This document shows, in pieces, positions 38,344 through 46,107 of a stretch of DNA of 64,000 nt. A program made the position numbers and the translations under genes. The first letter of the stretch is position 1. Every line of letters begins with the position of its first letter. Source of the DNA: VMCP01 sp964415065 (GTDB taxonomy: Bacteria > Bacteroidota > Bacteroidia > NS11-12g > UBA955); contig CAYPYX010000008.1 in the NCBI GenBank assembly GCA_964415065.1, positions 11,270-75,269 of the forward strand. Reading direction: 5' to 3'. Under the pieces are notes generated by a model. That model had not been told where the DNA came from. It was given only the letters and a program-made list of their open reading frames with translations, and ran no database searches.

Positions 38344-38486
38344 TTTGATAAGTACTTTTGGCGACAAAAAAATCAGAGTTAAACCTGATTTTTAACCGTT
38401 TTCGTGCATTTATTACAGCAAAAAACATGCCAAAAACATTAAGCACTAATAAAATGAAAAAATAAAAGCAGAATGATGAATTTTCT

Positions 38487-38819
38487 TTAGATTTCTTTAC
38501 TCGACTGTAAATAATATCGGATCAAATAGTAGACACCCAGTCCCAAAATAATTACCGCCGTTCCAATCGAAAGTATGTTATGCCCAGGATTAACACGATG
38601 TAACATCCAAATATTACCGAATGAAAAAATAATCCAACCCGCCTCAGTCTGGAATTTGTACTGAATTAGAGTTATGAGTCCAATAAGAATTACAATAGTT
38701 TGAGGGGAAATCACAAAATCGGGTAATACAATGCCAATGGATCGAATTAACCAGAGAAGTCCAATAATTACCAAAATGATTCCACCCACCAGATACGATT
38801 TGTTTGCTTTGATGTTCAT
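38487..38819 (-). CDS. Small membrane protein, LiaF/DUF5668-like transmembrane domain
   Basis: 110 residues with four predicted membrane helices (GGIILVIIGLLWLI, TIVILIGLITLI, WIIFSFGNIWML, IGTAVIILGLGVYYLI). The first helix pattern G-G-x-x-L-x-x-x-G resembles the membrane part of LiaF-like and DUF5668 proteins, which are often accessory to envelope-stress regulators. No soluble domain is present, so function is open. It is divergent from the cbb3 assembly genes; the palindrome 38880-38891 lies in the shared upstream region and could act on both. Confidence 0.7.
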   Translation of the reverse strand: MNIKANKSYLVGGIILVIIGLLWLIRSIGIVLPDFVISPQTIVILIGLITLIQYKFQTEAGWIIFSFGNIWMLHRVNPGHNILSIGTAVIILGLGVYYLIRYYLQSSKEI

Positions 38820-38879
38820 AGCTTTAAAATATTGCGTGCAAGATATTGAAAATTTTGAATGTAGCGTATTTTACAAATA

Positions 38880-38891
38880 TGATAAAAATCA
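38880..38891. promoter_or_regulatory. FNR/Crp-type palindrome TGATAAAAATCA upstream of the ccoI unit
   Basis: The core TGAT-N4-ATCA is that of the FNR consensus (TTGAT-N4-ATCAA), though the outer bases do not match it. The same 12 bases occur upstream of ccoS (42110-42121). A CAACTTTG box (38937-38944), close to the -7 consensus, lies 55 bp centre to centre downstream. Confidence 0.65.
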
Positions 38892-38930
38892 TTTTTTCGA
38901 CTAATATCAGTCATTTTTAGCTTGTAGAAT

Positions 38931-39443
38931 ATGAAGCAACTTTGTAAAACGGCAAAGAACTATATTATGTATTTCAAAGAATTTAATGATATCCAAAGTT
39001 CAATACATCATTTGAATGAGGTGCTAATCCCAGAAATACGCACAGAGATTACATTATTAAACGAATACATTCAGGCTAAGCCGGCAGAAGATGCGTGTCA
39101 ATTGCAGTTTTTTATTTTGGTGACCAATTTCGAACAGGAATTTGAGAAACTCATCCGATTGCTGAACATTGTATTTTTACCCGCCTTCAGCGCACACCAA
39201 GGAAGTCTATCTCAATTCAATGAGTTTAAAGTTTTAAGAGCTGCTCATAAGCGTCTCTATCGAATCTTAGGGAACCTCAGAAATATCTGCAACGACTACA
39301 TTATGGAAGAAAATTGGTCAGATTGCAAAAAGCGAAATTGCATCAATTCTCATCATCTCGAATTGAAATTTCTGAATTACTTCAACTTCACAGAATCTAC
39401 TATTATTCCACTTATTCAAAGTCCAAAACATCCATGTCCGTGA
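38931..39443 (+). CDS. Unknown protein, possibly a degenerate hemerythrin/RIC-like domain
   Basis: 170 residues from 38931; ATG 38967 (MYFKEFNDIQ) is an alternative if transcription starts near 38947. All-helical, no signal peptide. Two halves look alike: a helix with a family-like FEQEFEKLIRLLNIVFLPAF, and one with LRNICNDYIMEENWSDCKK then LELKFLNYFNFTESTIIP. This spacing recalls the di-iron repair proteins (ScdA/YtfE, hemerythrin fold), where the IR..T.NY....C and ...H..EN.ILFP motifs occur, but most of the His and Glu iron ligands are replaced. Iron binding is therefore doubtful. It overlaps the start of ccoI by 10 nt, which suggests coupled translation and a job linked to cbb3 assembly or low oxygen. 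Confidence 0.6.
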   Translation: MKQLCKTAKNYIMYFKEFNDIQSSIHHLNEVLIPEIRTEITLLNEYIQAKPAEDACQLQFFILVTNFEQEFEKLIRLLNIVFLPAFSAHQGSLSQFNEFKVLRAAHKRLYRILGNLRNICNDYIMEENWSDCKKRNCINSHHLELKFLNYFNFTESTIIPLIQSPKHPCP

Positions 39444-41974
39444 AAACATCCCCCGAAAACGTTAAAATAGACTCCATAAAGGCAAGTCAGATGGGCCAAA
39501 CAACCAATGTTGACTCTAATACGAAATCTGGTCAAGAGTCAAAGTCAGGAGGTTTTAGTGTTTGTTATCACTGTGGTGCTCAGACGCGTAAGCCCTTAAT
39601 TAAACATGAGCATGAATTTTGCTGTTCTGGCTGCTTAGGTGTTTATGAAATAATTGAGCAAAATAATCTCTGTGAATATTACAACTTCAATCAAACTCCC
39701 GGTGTCAGTTTGGATCAATACGAAGAGAAAACCTATAAATTTGACTTTTTAGAGAATCAAGAAATTATCAATCAACTGATTAAATTCAAATCGGGGTCGC
39801 AAATACATTTGGATTTTTACCTTCCACAAGTGCATTGCAGTTCTTGTTTGTACTTACTCGAAAATTTATATCAGATCCAAGATGGTGTATTGTCGAGTAA
39901 GTTGAATTTTAGCCGTAAAGAATTATCGGTAGTATTTGATTCTAATTTGATCAGCGCGAAGAAAATTGCAGAGTTTCTCACCAAATTGGGATATGAACCC
40001 TATTTCAGTTTGAGCGATTTAGGAAGTAAAAAAGCAATTACGAGTCCTTCAAAATCTAGAATTTATAAATTGGGTGTTGCCGGATTCGCATTTGGCAACA
40101 TTATGCTTTTGAGCTTCCCGGAGTACTTCGCATACGGCACTGATTTGGATGGATTAAAACCCTATTTCCAGTGGATAATCTTGGGATTGATAATTCCGGT
40201 AATGACCTACAGTTCCACTGAATTTTATAAGTTGGCCTGGGGGGGATTGAAACAGCGATATTTGAACATTGATCTGCCTATAGTTTTGGCTATGATGATT
40301 ACGTTTTTTCGTAGTCTTTACGAGGTCTTCACACATACTGGACCTGGTTATTTTGACTCATTGTCGGGCATCGTTTTCTTCATGCTTTTGGGAAGAATTT
40401 TACAAGACCGTACCTATAAATCCATTACGTTTAACCGCGATTTTACTTCTTACTTTCCCATTTCGAGTACTTTATTTAAAGAGGGAAGGGAAGTAACGGT
40501 TCCCATTGTGAATATTGCCGTTAACGATGAATTAATTATTCACGATCAAGAAATTGTACCCGTTGATGGCTTATTGGTGTTGGGTAAAGCATTAATCGAC
40601 TACAGTTTTGTAACTGGGGAAAGCAAGCCAGTCGATTTAGAAGCGGGTTCTTGGATCTATGCAGGCGGCCGACAATTAGGGGCATCTATTCGCATACTTT
40701 CGCAAAAAACGGTTTCTCAAAGTTATCTCGTATCGCTTTGGAATAAAAACGATCAAAAAGAGCAGAAAACACCCACAATTGAAAGCACTTATGTTCAAAA
40801 AGCGAGCATGTATTTTACGCTGGTTTTGTTTTCAATTGCTGCTAGCGCAGCGATTTATTGGGGGATGAATGATCCGTCGAAAATTTGGAACGCCGTAACT
40901 GCGGTATTAATCGTGGCTTGTCCATGCGCTTTGTTGTTGAGTGTAACGTTTACACACGGACACATATTATCGTTACTTGCGCGACATGGATTTTATCTTA
41001 AAAGTGCTCGTGTAATTGAGCGCATGAATCAAATTAAACACATTGTTTTTGATAAAACTGGAACATTAACACAATCTCAAGATCCACTCATACAATATGT
41101 TGGTTTACCGTTGAGCGATATTGAAGTGGATGCCATTGCTTCTATTTCCAGAGAGTCTACACATCCATTTGGACGTAGTTTGGCCAAGAAGTTGAATCGA
41201 ATACCAATGGATGTTGAGTTTGTTGAAAATGTGCCTGGTCAAGGAATGTTGGGTACTTGCGATGGAATAAAAGTGCGTTTAGGGTCGTCAGAATTTTTGA
41301 AGGTTTCTGAGGGACAGCTATCAGAACTAACATCCCCCATAAAAGAGGAAGACAAAGACACGTTGAAAGGAAGTTCTATTTGGGTGGAAATGGATGGAAG
41401 GGTGAAAGGGGTTTACTTGTTTTCATCCGCGATTCGCAGTCAACTTTCAGAAAGTATTGAACAGCTAGGCAAGGAGTACAAATTATCGCTGCTTAGTGGA
41501 GATAACGCACGAGAAGAATCCGTGATTCGGGGAATATTCCCATCCAATACTCAAGTTTTATTTGAGCAAAAACCCCATGATAAACGAACTTTTATTGAGC
41601 AATTGGAGAATGCGGGGGTTAAAACCATGATGGTGGGTGATGGCTTGAACGATGCAGGTGCGTTGATGTCGAGTTCAATTGGAGTGGCCGTTACCGAAGA
41701 TATTTCTTATTTTACGGTGGGTTCAGATGCCATAGTATTAGGGAGTGCACTGAAGAAACTTCCTCAGTTTTTTAAAGTTGCCCGAGATATGCGCAGCATA
41801 ATTTGGTGGAGTTTTGTAATTTCTATTTTATACAATATTGTGGGATTATCGTTCGCGGTACAAGGAGAGTTGAACCCCATAATCGCGGCTATTTTGATGC
41901 CTAGTAGTTCCATTTCGATTGTGCTTTTTACTTGGTTAACTTCCATGATCAGTGCACGAAAATTGAAAGATTAA
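39434..41974 (+). CDS. ccoI: CcoI, copper-transporting P-type ATPase for cbb3 oxidase assembly
   Basis: 846 residues from ATG 39434 (the frame is open upstream to 39314, but that part overlaps the previous gene). The N-terminus has the cysteine-rich CcoI domain (CYHCGAQTRKPL, FCCSGCLGVYEII), then a metal-binding HMA-like domain with VHCSSCLYLLE. Eight membrane helices are expected; the ion-path motif Cys-Pro-Cys is at 496-498. Also present are VTGESKPVD (actuator), the phosphorylated Asp540 in DKTGTLTQ, STHPFGRSL (the HP motif) and VGDGLNDAGALMSS. It moves copper out of the cytoplasm for insertion into CcoN. Upstream of the oxidase genes in the usual Bacteroidota order. Confidence 0.95.
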   Translation: MSVKTSPENVKIDSIKASQMGQTTNVDSNTKSGQESKSGGFSVCYHCGAQTRKPLIKHEHEFCCSGCLGVYEIIEQNNLCEYYNFNQTPGVSLDQYEEKTYKFDFLENQEIINQLIKFKSGSQIHLDFYLPQVHCSSCLYLLENLYQIQDGVLSSKLNFSRKELSVVFDSNLISAKKIAEFLTKLGYEPYFSLSDLGSKKAITSPSKSRIYKLGVAGFAFGNIMLLSFPEYFAYGTDLDGLKPYFQWIILGLIIPVMTYSSTEFYKLAWGGLKQRYLNIDLPIVLAMMITFFRSLYEVFTHTGPGYFDSLSGIVFFMLLGRILQDRTYKSITFNRDFTSYFPISSTLFKEGREVTVPIVNIAVNDELIIHDQEIVPVDGLLVLGKALIDYSFVTGESKPVDLEAGSWIYAGGRQLGASIRILSQKTVSQSYLVSLWNKNDQKEQKTPTIESTYVQKASMYFTLVLFSIAASAAIYWGMNDPSKIWNAVTAVLIVACPCALLLSVTFTHGHILSLLARHGFYLKSARVIERMNQIKHIVFDKTGTLTQSQDPLIQYVGLPLSDIEVDAIASISRESTHPFGRSLAKKLNRIPMDVEFVENVPGQGMLGTCDGIKVRLGSSEFLKVSEGQLSELTSPIKEEDKDTLKGSSIWVEMDGRVKGVYLFSSAIRSQLSESIEQLGKEYKLSLLSGDNAREESVIRGIFPSNTQVLFEQKPHDKRTFIEQLENAGVKTMMVGDGLNDAGALMSSSIGVAVTEDISYFTVGSDAIVLGSALKKLPQFFKVARDMRSIIWWSFVISILYNIVGLSFAVQGELNPIIAAILMPSSSISIVLFTWLTSMISARKLKD

Positions 41975-42109
41975 TTTGAGTTCAAAACCATCAAATCAAT
42001 TCATGTTTAGAATTCATTTTTGCCACAATGGATATCATTGAAGGGGTTGAATTTTGGGAAAAACGAGGTAAGTTGAAGGAATTCATTGGTTTATGAAATA
42101 TTGAAAACA

Positions 42110-42121
42110 TGATAAAAATCA
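42110..42121. promoter_or_regulatory. FNR/Crp-type palindrome TGATAAAAATCA upstream of ccoS
   Basis: Identical to 38880-38891. A CAAATTTG box (42168-42175) is 56 bp downstream centre to centre, nearly the same spacing as at the other site. The predicted start lies about 20 nt before the ccoS ATG at 42197. The rest of 41975-42196 holds no gene I can support. Confidence 0.65.
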
Positions 42122-42196
42122 GTTTCGCTTATGAGTAACATCATAGCATTGAATCTCATTTTTTAGTCAAATTTGAATACTTAAAAAAGAAGAATT

Positions 42197-42367
42197 ATGT
42201 CAGTAGTGATTTTGTTGATGCTCATGAGTATTGTGGTAGCAGGAATTTTCTTGGTTGCTTACTTGTGGAGTGCAAAATCGGGTCAATTTGATGACCCAGA
42301 TGCCCATGCCAATCGAATCTTACAAGACACGGAATTGGTAAATAAAGCTAAGTCAACCGGAGTTTAG
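42197..42367 (+). CDS. ccoS: CcoS, small cbb3 oxidase maturation protein
   Basis: 56 residues, translated by hand. One membrane helix (VVILLMLMSIVVAGIFLVAY) followed by the family motif SGQFDDPDAHANRILQD, with the usual DDP..(x)..RIL pattern. CcoS is needed to bring heme and copper into the oxidase; its exact chemistry is unknown. It lies 75 bp before ccoNO and after ccoI, matching the usual ccoI-ccoS-ccoNO order. Confidence 0.9.
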   Translation: MSVVILLMLMSIVVAGIFLVAYLWSAKSGQFDDPDAHANRILQDTELVNKAKSTGV

Positions 42368-42441
42368 TTTTTAGTTAAGTCAAAAATAACCGAACAGAAT
42401 ACAGATTAAAATAAATTATTGATTACCCCAAACTAAATAAT

Positions 42442-44601
42442 ATGCAAATAGAAAAGTTTTCTTACGACAATCGACCCGTTAAATGGTTTGCTTACGCTAC
42501 CATTTTTTGGGGGATTATTGGATTTACAGCAGGATTATGGGCAGCTATAGCGCTGTATTTCCCAGCTATCAACCTTGACTGGGCGCCAACCACTTTTGGT
42601 AGAATGAGACCGGTACATACGAATGCCGTTATTTTCGCATTCGTGGGTAATGGTATCTTCATGGGTGTCTATTATTCACTTCAGCGACTCACTAAAGCTC
42701 GAATGTTCAGCGATTTACTGTCGAAAATTCACTTTTGGGGTTGGCAGTTAATCATTGTATTTGGTGCATTAACCTTATGGATGGGTTATTCTACAGGTAA
42801 AGAATACGCGGAATTAGAGTGGCCATTAGATATTGCTATTACCTTAATTTGGGTAGTATTTGGTATTAACATGTTTGGTACCATTATCAAACGTCGTGAA
42901 AGCCATTTATACGTTGCCATTTGGTTTTACATCGCTACCTGGGTAACGGTTGCTATGTTGCACATCGTAAATAGCATTGAATTACCTATTAGTTTAACTA
43001 AGAGTTACAGTTGGTATGCAGGCGTTCAAGATGCCTTGGTACAATGGTGGTATGGACACAATGCGGTGGCATTTTTCTTAACTACACCATACTTGGGATT
43101 GATGTACTACTTCTTACCCAAAGCGGCGAATCGTCCTGTTTATTCATATCGCTTATCAATTATCCACTTCTGGGCGTTGATCTTCATTTATATTTGGGCA
43201 GGTCCTCACCATTTGTTGTACACTGCGTTGCCAGATTGGGCACAATCATTGGGTGTTGTATTCTCTGTGATGTTGATTGCTCCAAGTTGGGGTGGTATGA
43301 TTAATGGTTTGTTTACTTTACGCGGAGCTTGGGATCGCGTTCGTGAGGATGTGGTATTGAAGTTCATGGTAGTGGCGATTACCGCTTATGGTATGGCTAC
43401 TTTCGAGGGTCCAATGTTATCCTTGAAAAAAGTGAACGCAATCAGTCACTTTACAGATTGGACTATTGCACACGTGCACGTTGGTGCTTTAGGCTGGAAT
43501 GGTTTCTTGACTTTTGCAGTACTGTATTGGTTGATACCTCGAATGTGGAGAACCAAATTGTATTCATCTTCAGCGGCTAATGCACACTTCTGGTTGGGTA
43601 CATTAGGTATTGTTTTCTATGCAATTCCCATGTACTGGGCTGGTTTTACTCAAAGCTTGAATTGGAAAACATTTACACCTGACGGTACTTTGCAGTATAC
43701 ATTTTTGGATACCGTAAATATGCTATTGGGCATGTATAAGTTGAGAAGTATAGGAGGTCTATTATTCTTGATTGGTGCTTGTCTTATGGTTTGGAACTTG
43801 TATAAAACCATCAAATCCGGTTCATTCTTGGCGGATGAAGAGGCAGAAGCTCCAGCATTGGTGAAACATGGAAGTCACGAAGGCGAACACTGGCACAGAG
43901 TTATTGAGAGAAAGCCCATCCAAATGTTGGTGTTGAGTTTGCTCGTTGTTGCAATCGGGGGTGTTTTAGAAATGGTGCCAACCTTCTTGGTAAAGACCAA
44001 TATTCCTACCATAAGTTCCGTGAAACCATATACACCATTGGAATTGCACGGTCGTGATATCTATATTTCAGAGGGATGTTATACTTGTCACTCACAAATG
44101 GTTAGACCATTTAGAGATGAGGTTAAACGTTATGGCGAGTATTCTAAGGCAGGTGAGTTTGTTTACGATCATCCATTCCAATGGGGAAGTAAACGTACCG
44201 GTCCGGATTTGGCTCGTGTAGGTGGTAAGTACAACAATGCTTGGCATTTCAATCACATGTATGCCCCAGCAGAGGTAAGTAAAGGTTCCATTATGCCTCG
44301 ATATCCTTGGTTGTTAACAAAAGGTATCGACATCCGCAAAACACCGAAAATGATCAACGCCATGCAAACCATGAACGTACCGTATGAAGTAGGATACGCA
44401 AATCGTGCTAACGAAGATTTGGAAAAACAAGCCAAAGAAATCGCTGCTGATTTGAAAAAAGATCCGATGGTGACTCAAATAATGGAGATGGAAGGTGTAA
44501 GTAACTTGGAGTATTCTCAAATCGTAGCCTTGATTGCGTATTTACAGCGCATCGGTACTGATATCAAGAAGATGCCTATTGAAAGTCACCCAGAACATTA
44601 A
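42442..44601 (+). CDS. ccoNO: CcoNO, fused catalytic and monoheme cytochrome c subunits of cbb3 oxidase
   Basis: 719 residues. Residues 1-470 are CcoN, the heme-copper oxidase subunit with 12 or more membrane helices and His ligand segments such as GRMRPVHTNAVIF, QWWYGHNAVAFFL, GPHHLLYTALPDW and HVHVGALGWNGFL. The last 220 residues are CcoO: a membrane anchor (MLVLSLLVVAIGGVLEMVP) and a single heme-c site Cys546-x2-Cys549-His550 (CYTCHSQMVRPF), with the axial Met probably in SIMPRYPWLL. Fusion of N and O into one chain is common in Bacteroidota. The enzyme reduces oxygen with high affinity at the inner membrane. Part of ccoS-ccoNO-ccoQ-ccoP, probably under low-oxygen control. Confidence 0.97.
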   Translation: MQIEKFSYDNRPVKWFAYATIFWGIIGFTAGLWAAIALYFPAINLDWAPTTFGRMRPVHTNAVIFAFVGNGIFMGVYYSLQRLTKARMFSDLLSKIHFWGWQLIIVFGALTLWMGYSTGKEYAELEWPLDIAITLIWVVFGINMFGTIIKRRESHLYVAIWFYIATWVTVAMLHIVNSIELPISLTKSYSWYAGVQDALVQWWYGHNAVAFFLTTPYLGLMYYFLPKAANRPVYSYRLSIIHFWALIFIYIWAGPHHLLYTALPDWAQSLGVVFSVMLIAPSWGGMINGLFTLRGAWDRVREDVVLKFMVVAITAYGMATFEGPMLSLKKVNAISHFTDWTIAHVHVGALGWNGFLTFAVLYWLIPRMWRTKLYSSSAANAHFWLGTLGIVFYAIPMYWAGFTQSLNWKTFTPDGTLQYTFLDTVNMLLGMYKLRSIGGLLFLIGACLMVWNLYKTIKSGSFLADEEAEAPALVKHGSHEGEHWHRVIERKPIQMLVLSLLVVAIGGVLEMVPTFLVKTNIPTISSVKPYTPLELHGRDIYISEGCYTCHSQMVRPFRDEVKRYGEYSKAGEFVYDHPFQWGSKRTGPDLARVGGKYNNAWHFNHMYAPAEVSKGSIMPRYPWLLTKGIDIRKTPKMINAMQTMNVPYEVGYANRANEDLEKQAKEIAADLKKDPMVTQIMEMEGVSNLEYSQIVALIAYLQRIGTDIKKMPIESHPEH

Positions 44602-44670
44602 TAAACTGAAAACTAAAAACGCATTAAAATAAATAGGAACAGCACTTTTTAAAGTCCAAATATTCAAGTT

Positions 44671-44832
44671 ATGAAATTCATCAATTATTTAAAAACCATC
44701 GATGGTGTAAGTATCTACCCCTTAATTACACTGGTTCTGTTTGGATTATTCTTTGCAGTGGTGGTGATGTGGGTTTCAAAGTCCAACAAAAAGTACTTTG
44801 AAAAGGCGAAAAACATTCCTCTAAATGATTAA
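44671..44832 (+). CDS. ccoQ: CcoQ-like small subunit of cbb3 oxidase
   Basis: 53 residues, translated by hand. One membrane helix (IYPLITLVLFGLFFAVVVMW) then a short basic tail (VSKSNKKYFEKAKNIPLND). It lies exactly where ccoQ is found, between ccoNO and ccoP; CcoQ proteins are short, single-helix and weakly conserved, and steady the complex. Its last 8 nt overlap the first possible start of ccoP (ATGATTAA), so translation of the two is probably coupled. Confidence 0.85.
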   Translation: MKFINYLKTIDGVSIYPLITLVLFGLFFAVVVMWVSKSNKKYFEKAKNIPLND

Positions 44833-45997
44833 AAATATGAAATTTAGTAAAAAAATTATAGTAGCAGCTATGGGCTGGGGTATGGTATCCCAGCTCGCAG
44901 CTCAAGCCGCAGATACCGCCATGGTTGCGGCTGCATCAGGTGCAGGCTCAAGTTCTTCAAACTCCTATATTCCTTGGTTGTTGGTTTCAACCGCTGTCGC
45001 TTTGGCTATTGTTATTTTATTCATGGGTTCCTTACTTGGCAAGGTGGCAATCATGAAATTAAAAGACAATGCTAAATCCATTGCTTTGTTAACCTTTTTG
45101 TTTTCGGCTGCAAGTTTAATGGCAGCGGGTGCTGATGCTAATTCTGGTTTCAGAGGGTTCAGTAGCTTTGAATTGAATATGATTCTCTTAGGAGTTATTT
45201 TCATGGAAGTTTTGATTATTTTGTATTTCGCATATTGGTTAAAAGCAATCGTACTTCCCAAGAAATCAGAAATCGCAACAGAAACCAAAGTGTCTATGTT
45301 GGCACAATGGTGGGACAAAATGAACAATTCTGTGGCCGTTGAAAAGGAAAAAGATGTTCAATTGGATCACGACTACGATGGAATTAAAGAATTAGACAAT
45401 GCATTGCCACCTTGGTGGGTTTATGGATTCTATTTGACCATTGTTTTTGCAGGAATTTACATTTGGAGATACCATATCTCTGGTTCGGCACCTTTGCAGG
45501 TAGAAGAATTGAAAATTGATTTGGCCAAAGCGGAATTGCAACAAGCGGAATACAATAAATTAAGTGCTAATAAAGTGGATGAAAACTCTATAGAATACAA
45601 GCCTGATGCAGCTATTTTAGCCGACGGACAAGCAATTTTCAAAAAGAATTGTGTTGCTTGTCACGGAGAAAATGCACAAGGAGTTAGTGGTCCCAACTTA
45701 ACTGATGAGTACTGGAAGCACGGTGGTTCAATTAAAAACATCTTCAAAACCATCAAGTTAGGAGTTCCTAGTATGGGTATGATTGCATGGGGAGAAACCT
45801 TAACACCAAAAGAAATGGCTAGTGTTGCTACGTATGTAAAATCACTTAAGGGATCCAATCCTGCCAATCCAAAAGCACCTGAGGGAGAATTGTATAAAGA
45901 AGAAGCAGAAAGTGCGCCAGCCACACAAGATTCAACGGCAGCGCCTGCCGCAGCTGGAGCGCCAGCAAATGCTGCTGTAACTGCTGCTGGCAATTAA
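44825..45997 (+). CDS. ccoP: CcoP, one-heme cytochrome c subunit of cbb3 oxidase
   Basis: 390 residues; ATG 44837 is an alternative start. A signal-like first helix and two further membrane helices (WLLVSTAVALAIVILFMG, ALLTFLFSAASLMAA) precede the CcoP signature helix region (DYDGIKELDNALPPWWVYGF). One heme-c site follows: Cys276-x2-Cys279-His280 (NCVACHGENAQG), with the axial Met in PSMGMIAWGETL. Classical CcoP has two hemes; a single heme is usual in Bacteroidota. The last 40 residues are Ala/Pro-rich. The protein passes electrons from soluble cytochrome c to CcoNO. Followed by three 24-bp repeats, then ccoG. Confidence 0.95.
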   Translation: MIKNMKFSKKIIVAAMGWGMVSQLAAQAADTAMVAAASGAGSSSSNSYIPWLLVSTAVALAIVILFMGSLLGKVAIMKLKDNAKSIALLTFLFSAASLMAAGADANSGFRGFSSFELNMILLGVIFMEVLIILYFAYWLKAIVLPKKSEIATETKVSMLAQWWDKMNNSVAVEKEKDVQLDHDYDGIKELDNALPPWWVYGFYLTIVFAGIYIWRYHISGSAPLQVEELKIDLAKAELQQAEYNKLSANKVDENSIEYKPDAAILADGQAIFKKNCVACHGENAQGVSGPNLTDEYWKHGGSIKNIFKTIKLGVPSMGMIAWGETLTPKEMASVATYVKSLKGSNPANPKAPEGELYKEEAESAPATQDSTAAPAAAGAPANAAVTAAGN

Positions 45998-46020
45998 TTT
46001 TACATTGCAGAATTGGAATT

Positions 46021-46092
46021 TACACTAATCAACAAGCTGAAAAGTACACTAATTAGCTTTCTAAAAAGTACACCCAATTAAGTAAAAAATAA
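46021..46092 (+). repeat. Three degenerate 24-bp tandem repeats between ccoP and ccoG
   Basis: TACAC(T/C)(A/C)A begins at 46021, 46045 and 46069, with a 24-bp period. The first two units share AAAAG at their ends. They start 24 bp after the ccoP stop. Function unknown; a place for mRNA processing is one possibility. Confidence 0.6.
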
Positions 46093-46107
46093 TTTTAAAA
46101 AAAGCTG

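Noticed and set aside
39314..39433. Upstream extension of ccoI inside the preceding gene
   Set aside because: It is the +1 frame of the hemerythrin-like ORF; the ATG at 39434 gives the expected N-terminus for CcoI.
42050..42097. A 22-codon frame (ATG near 42028) between ccoI and ccoS
   Set aside because: Too short, no membrane helix or known motif, no coupling to a neighbour.
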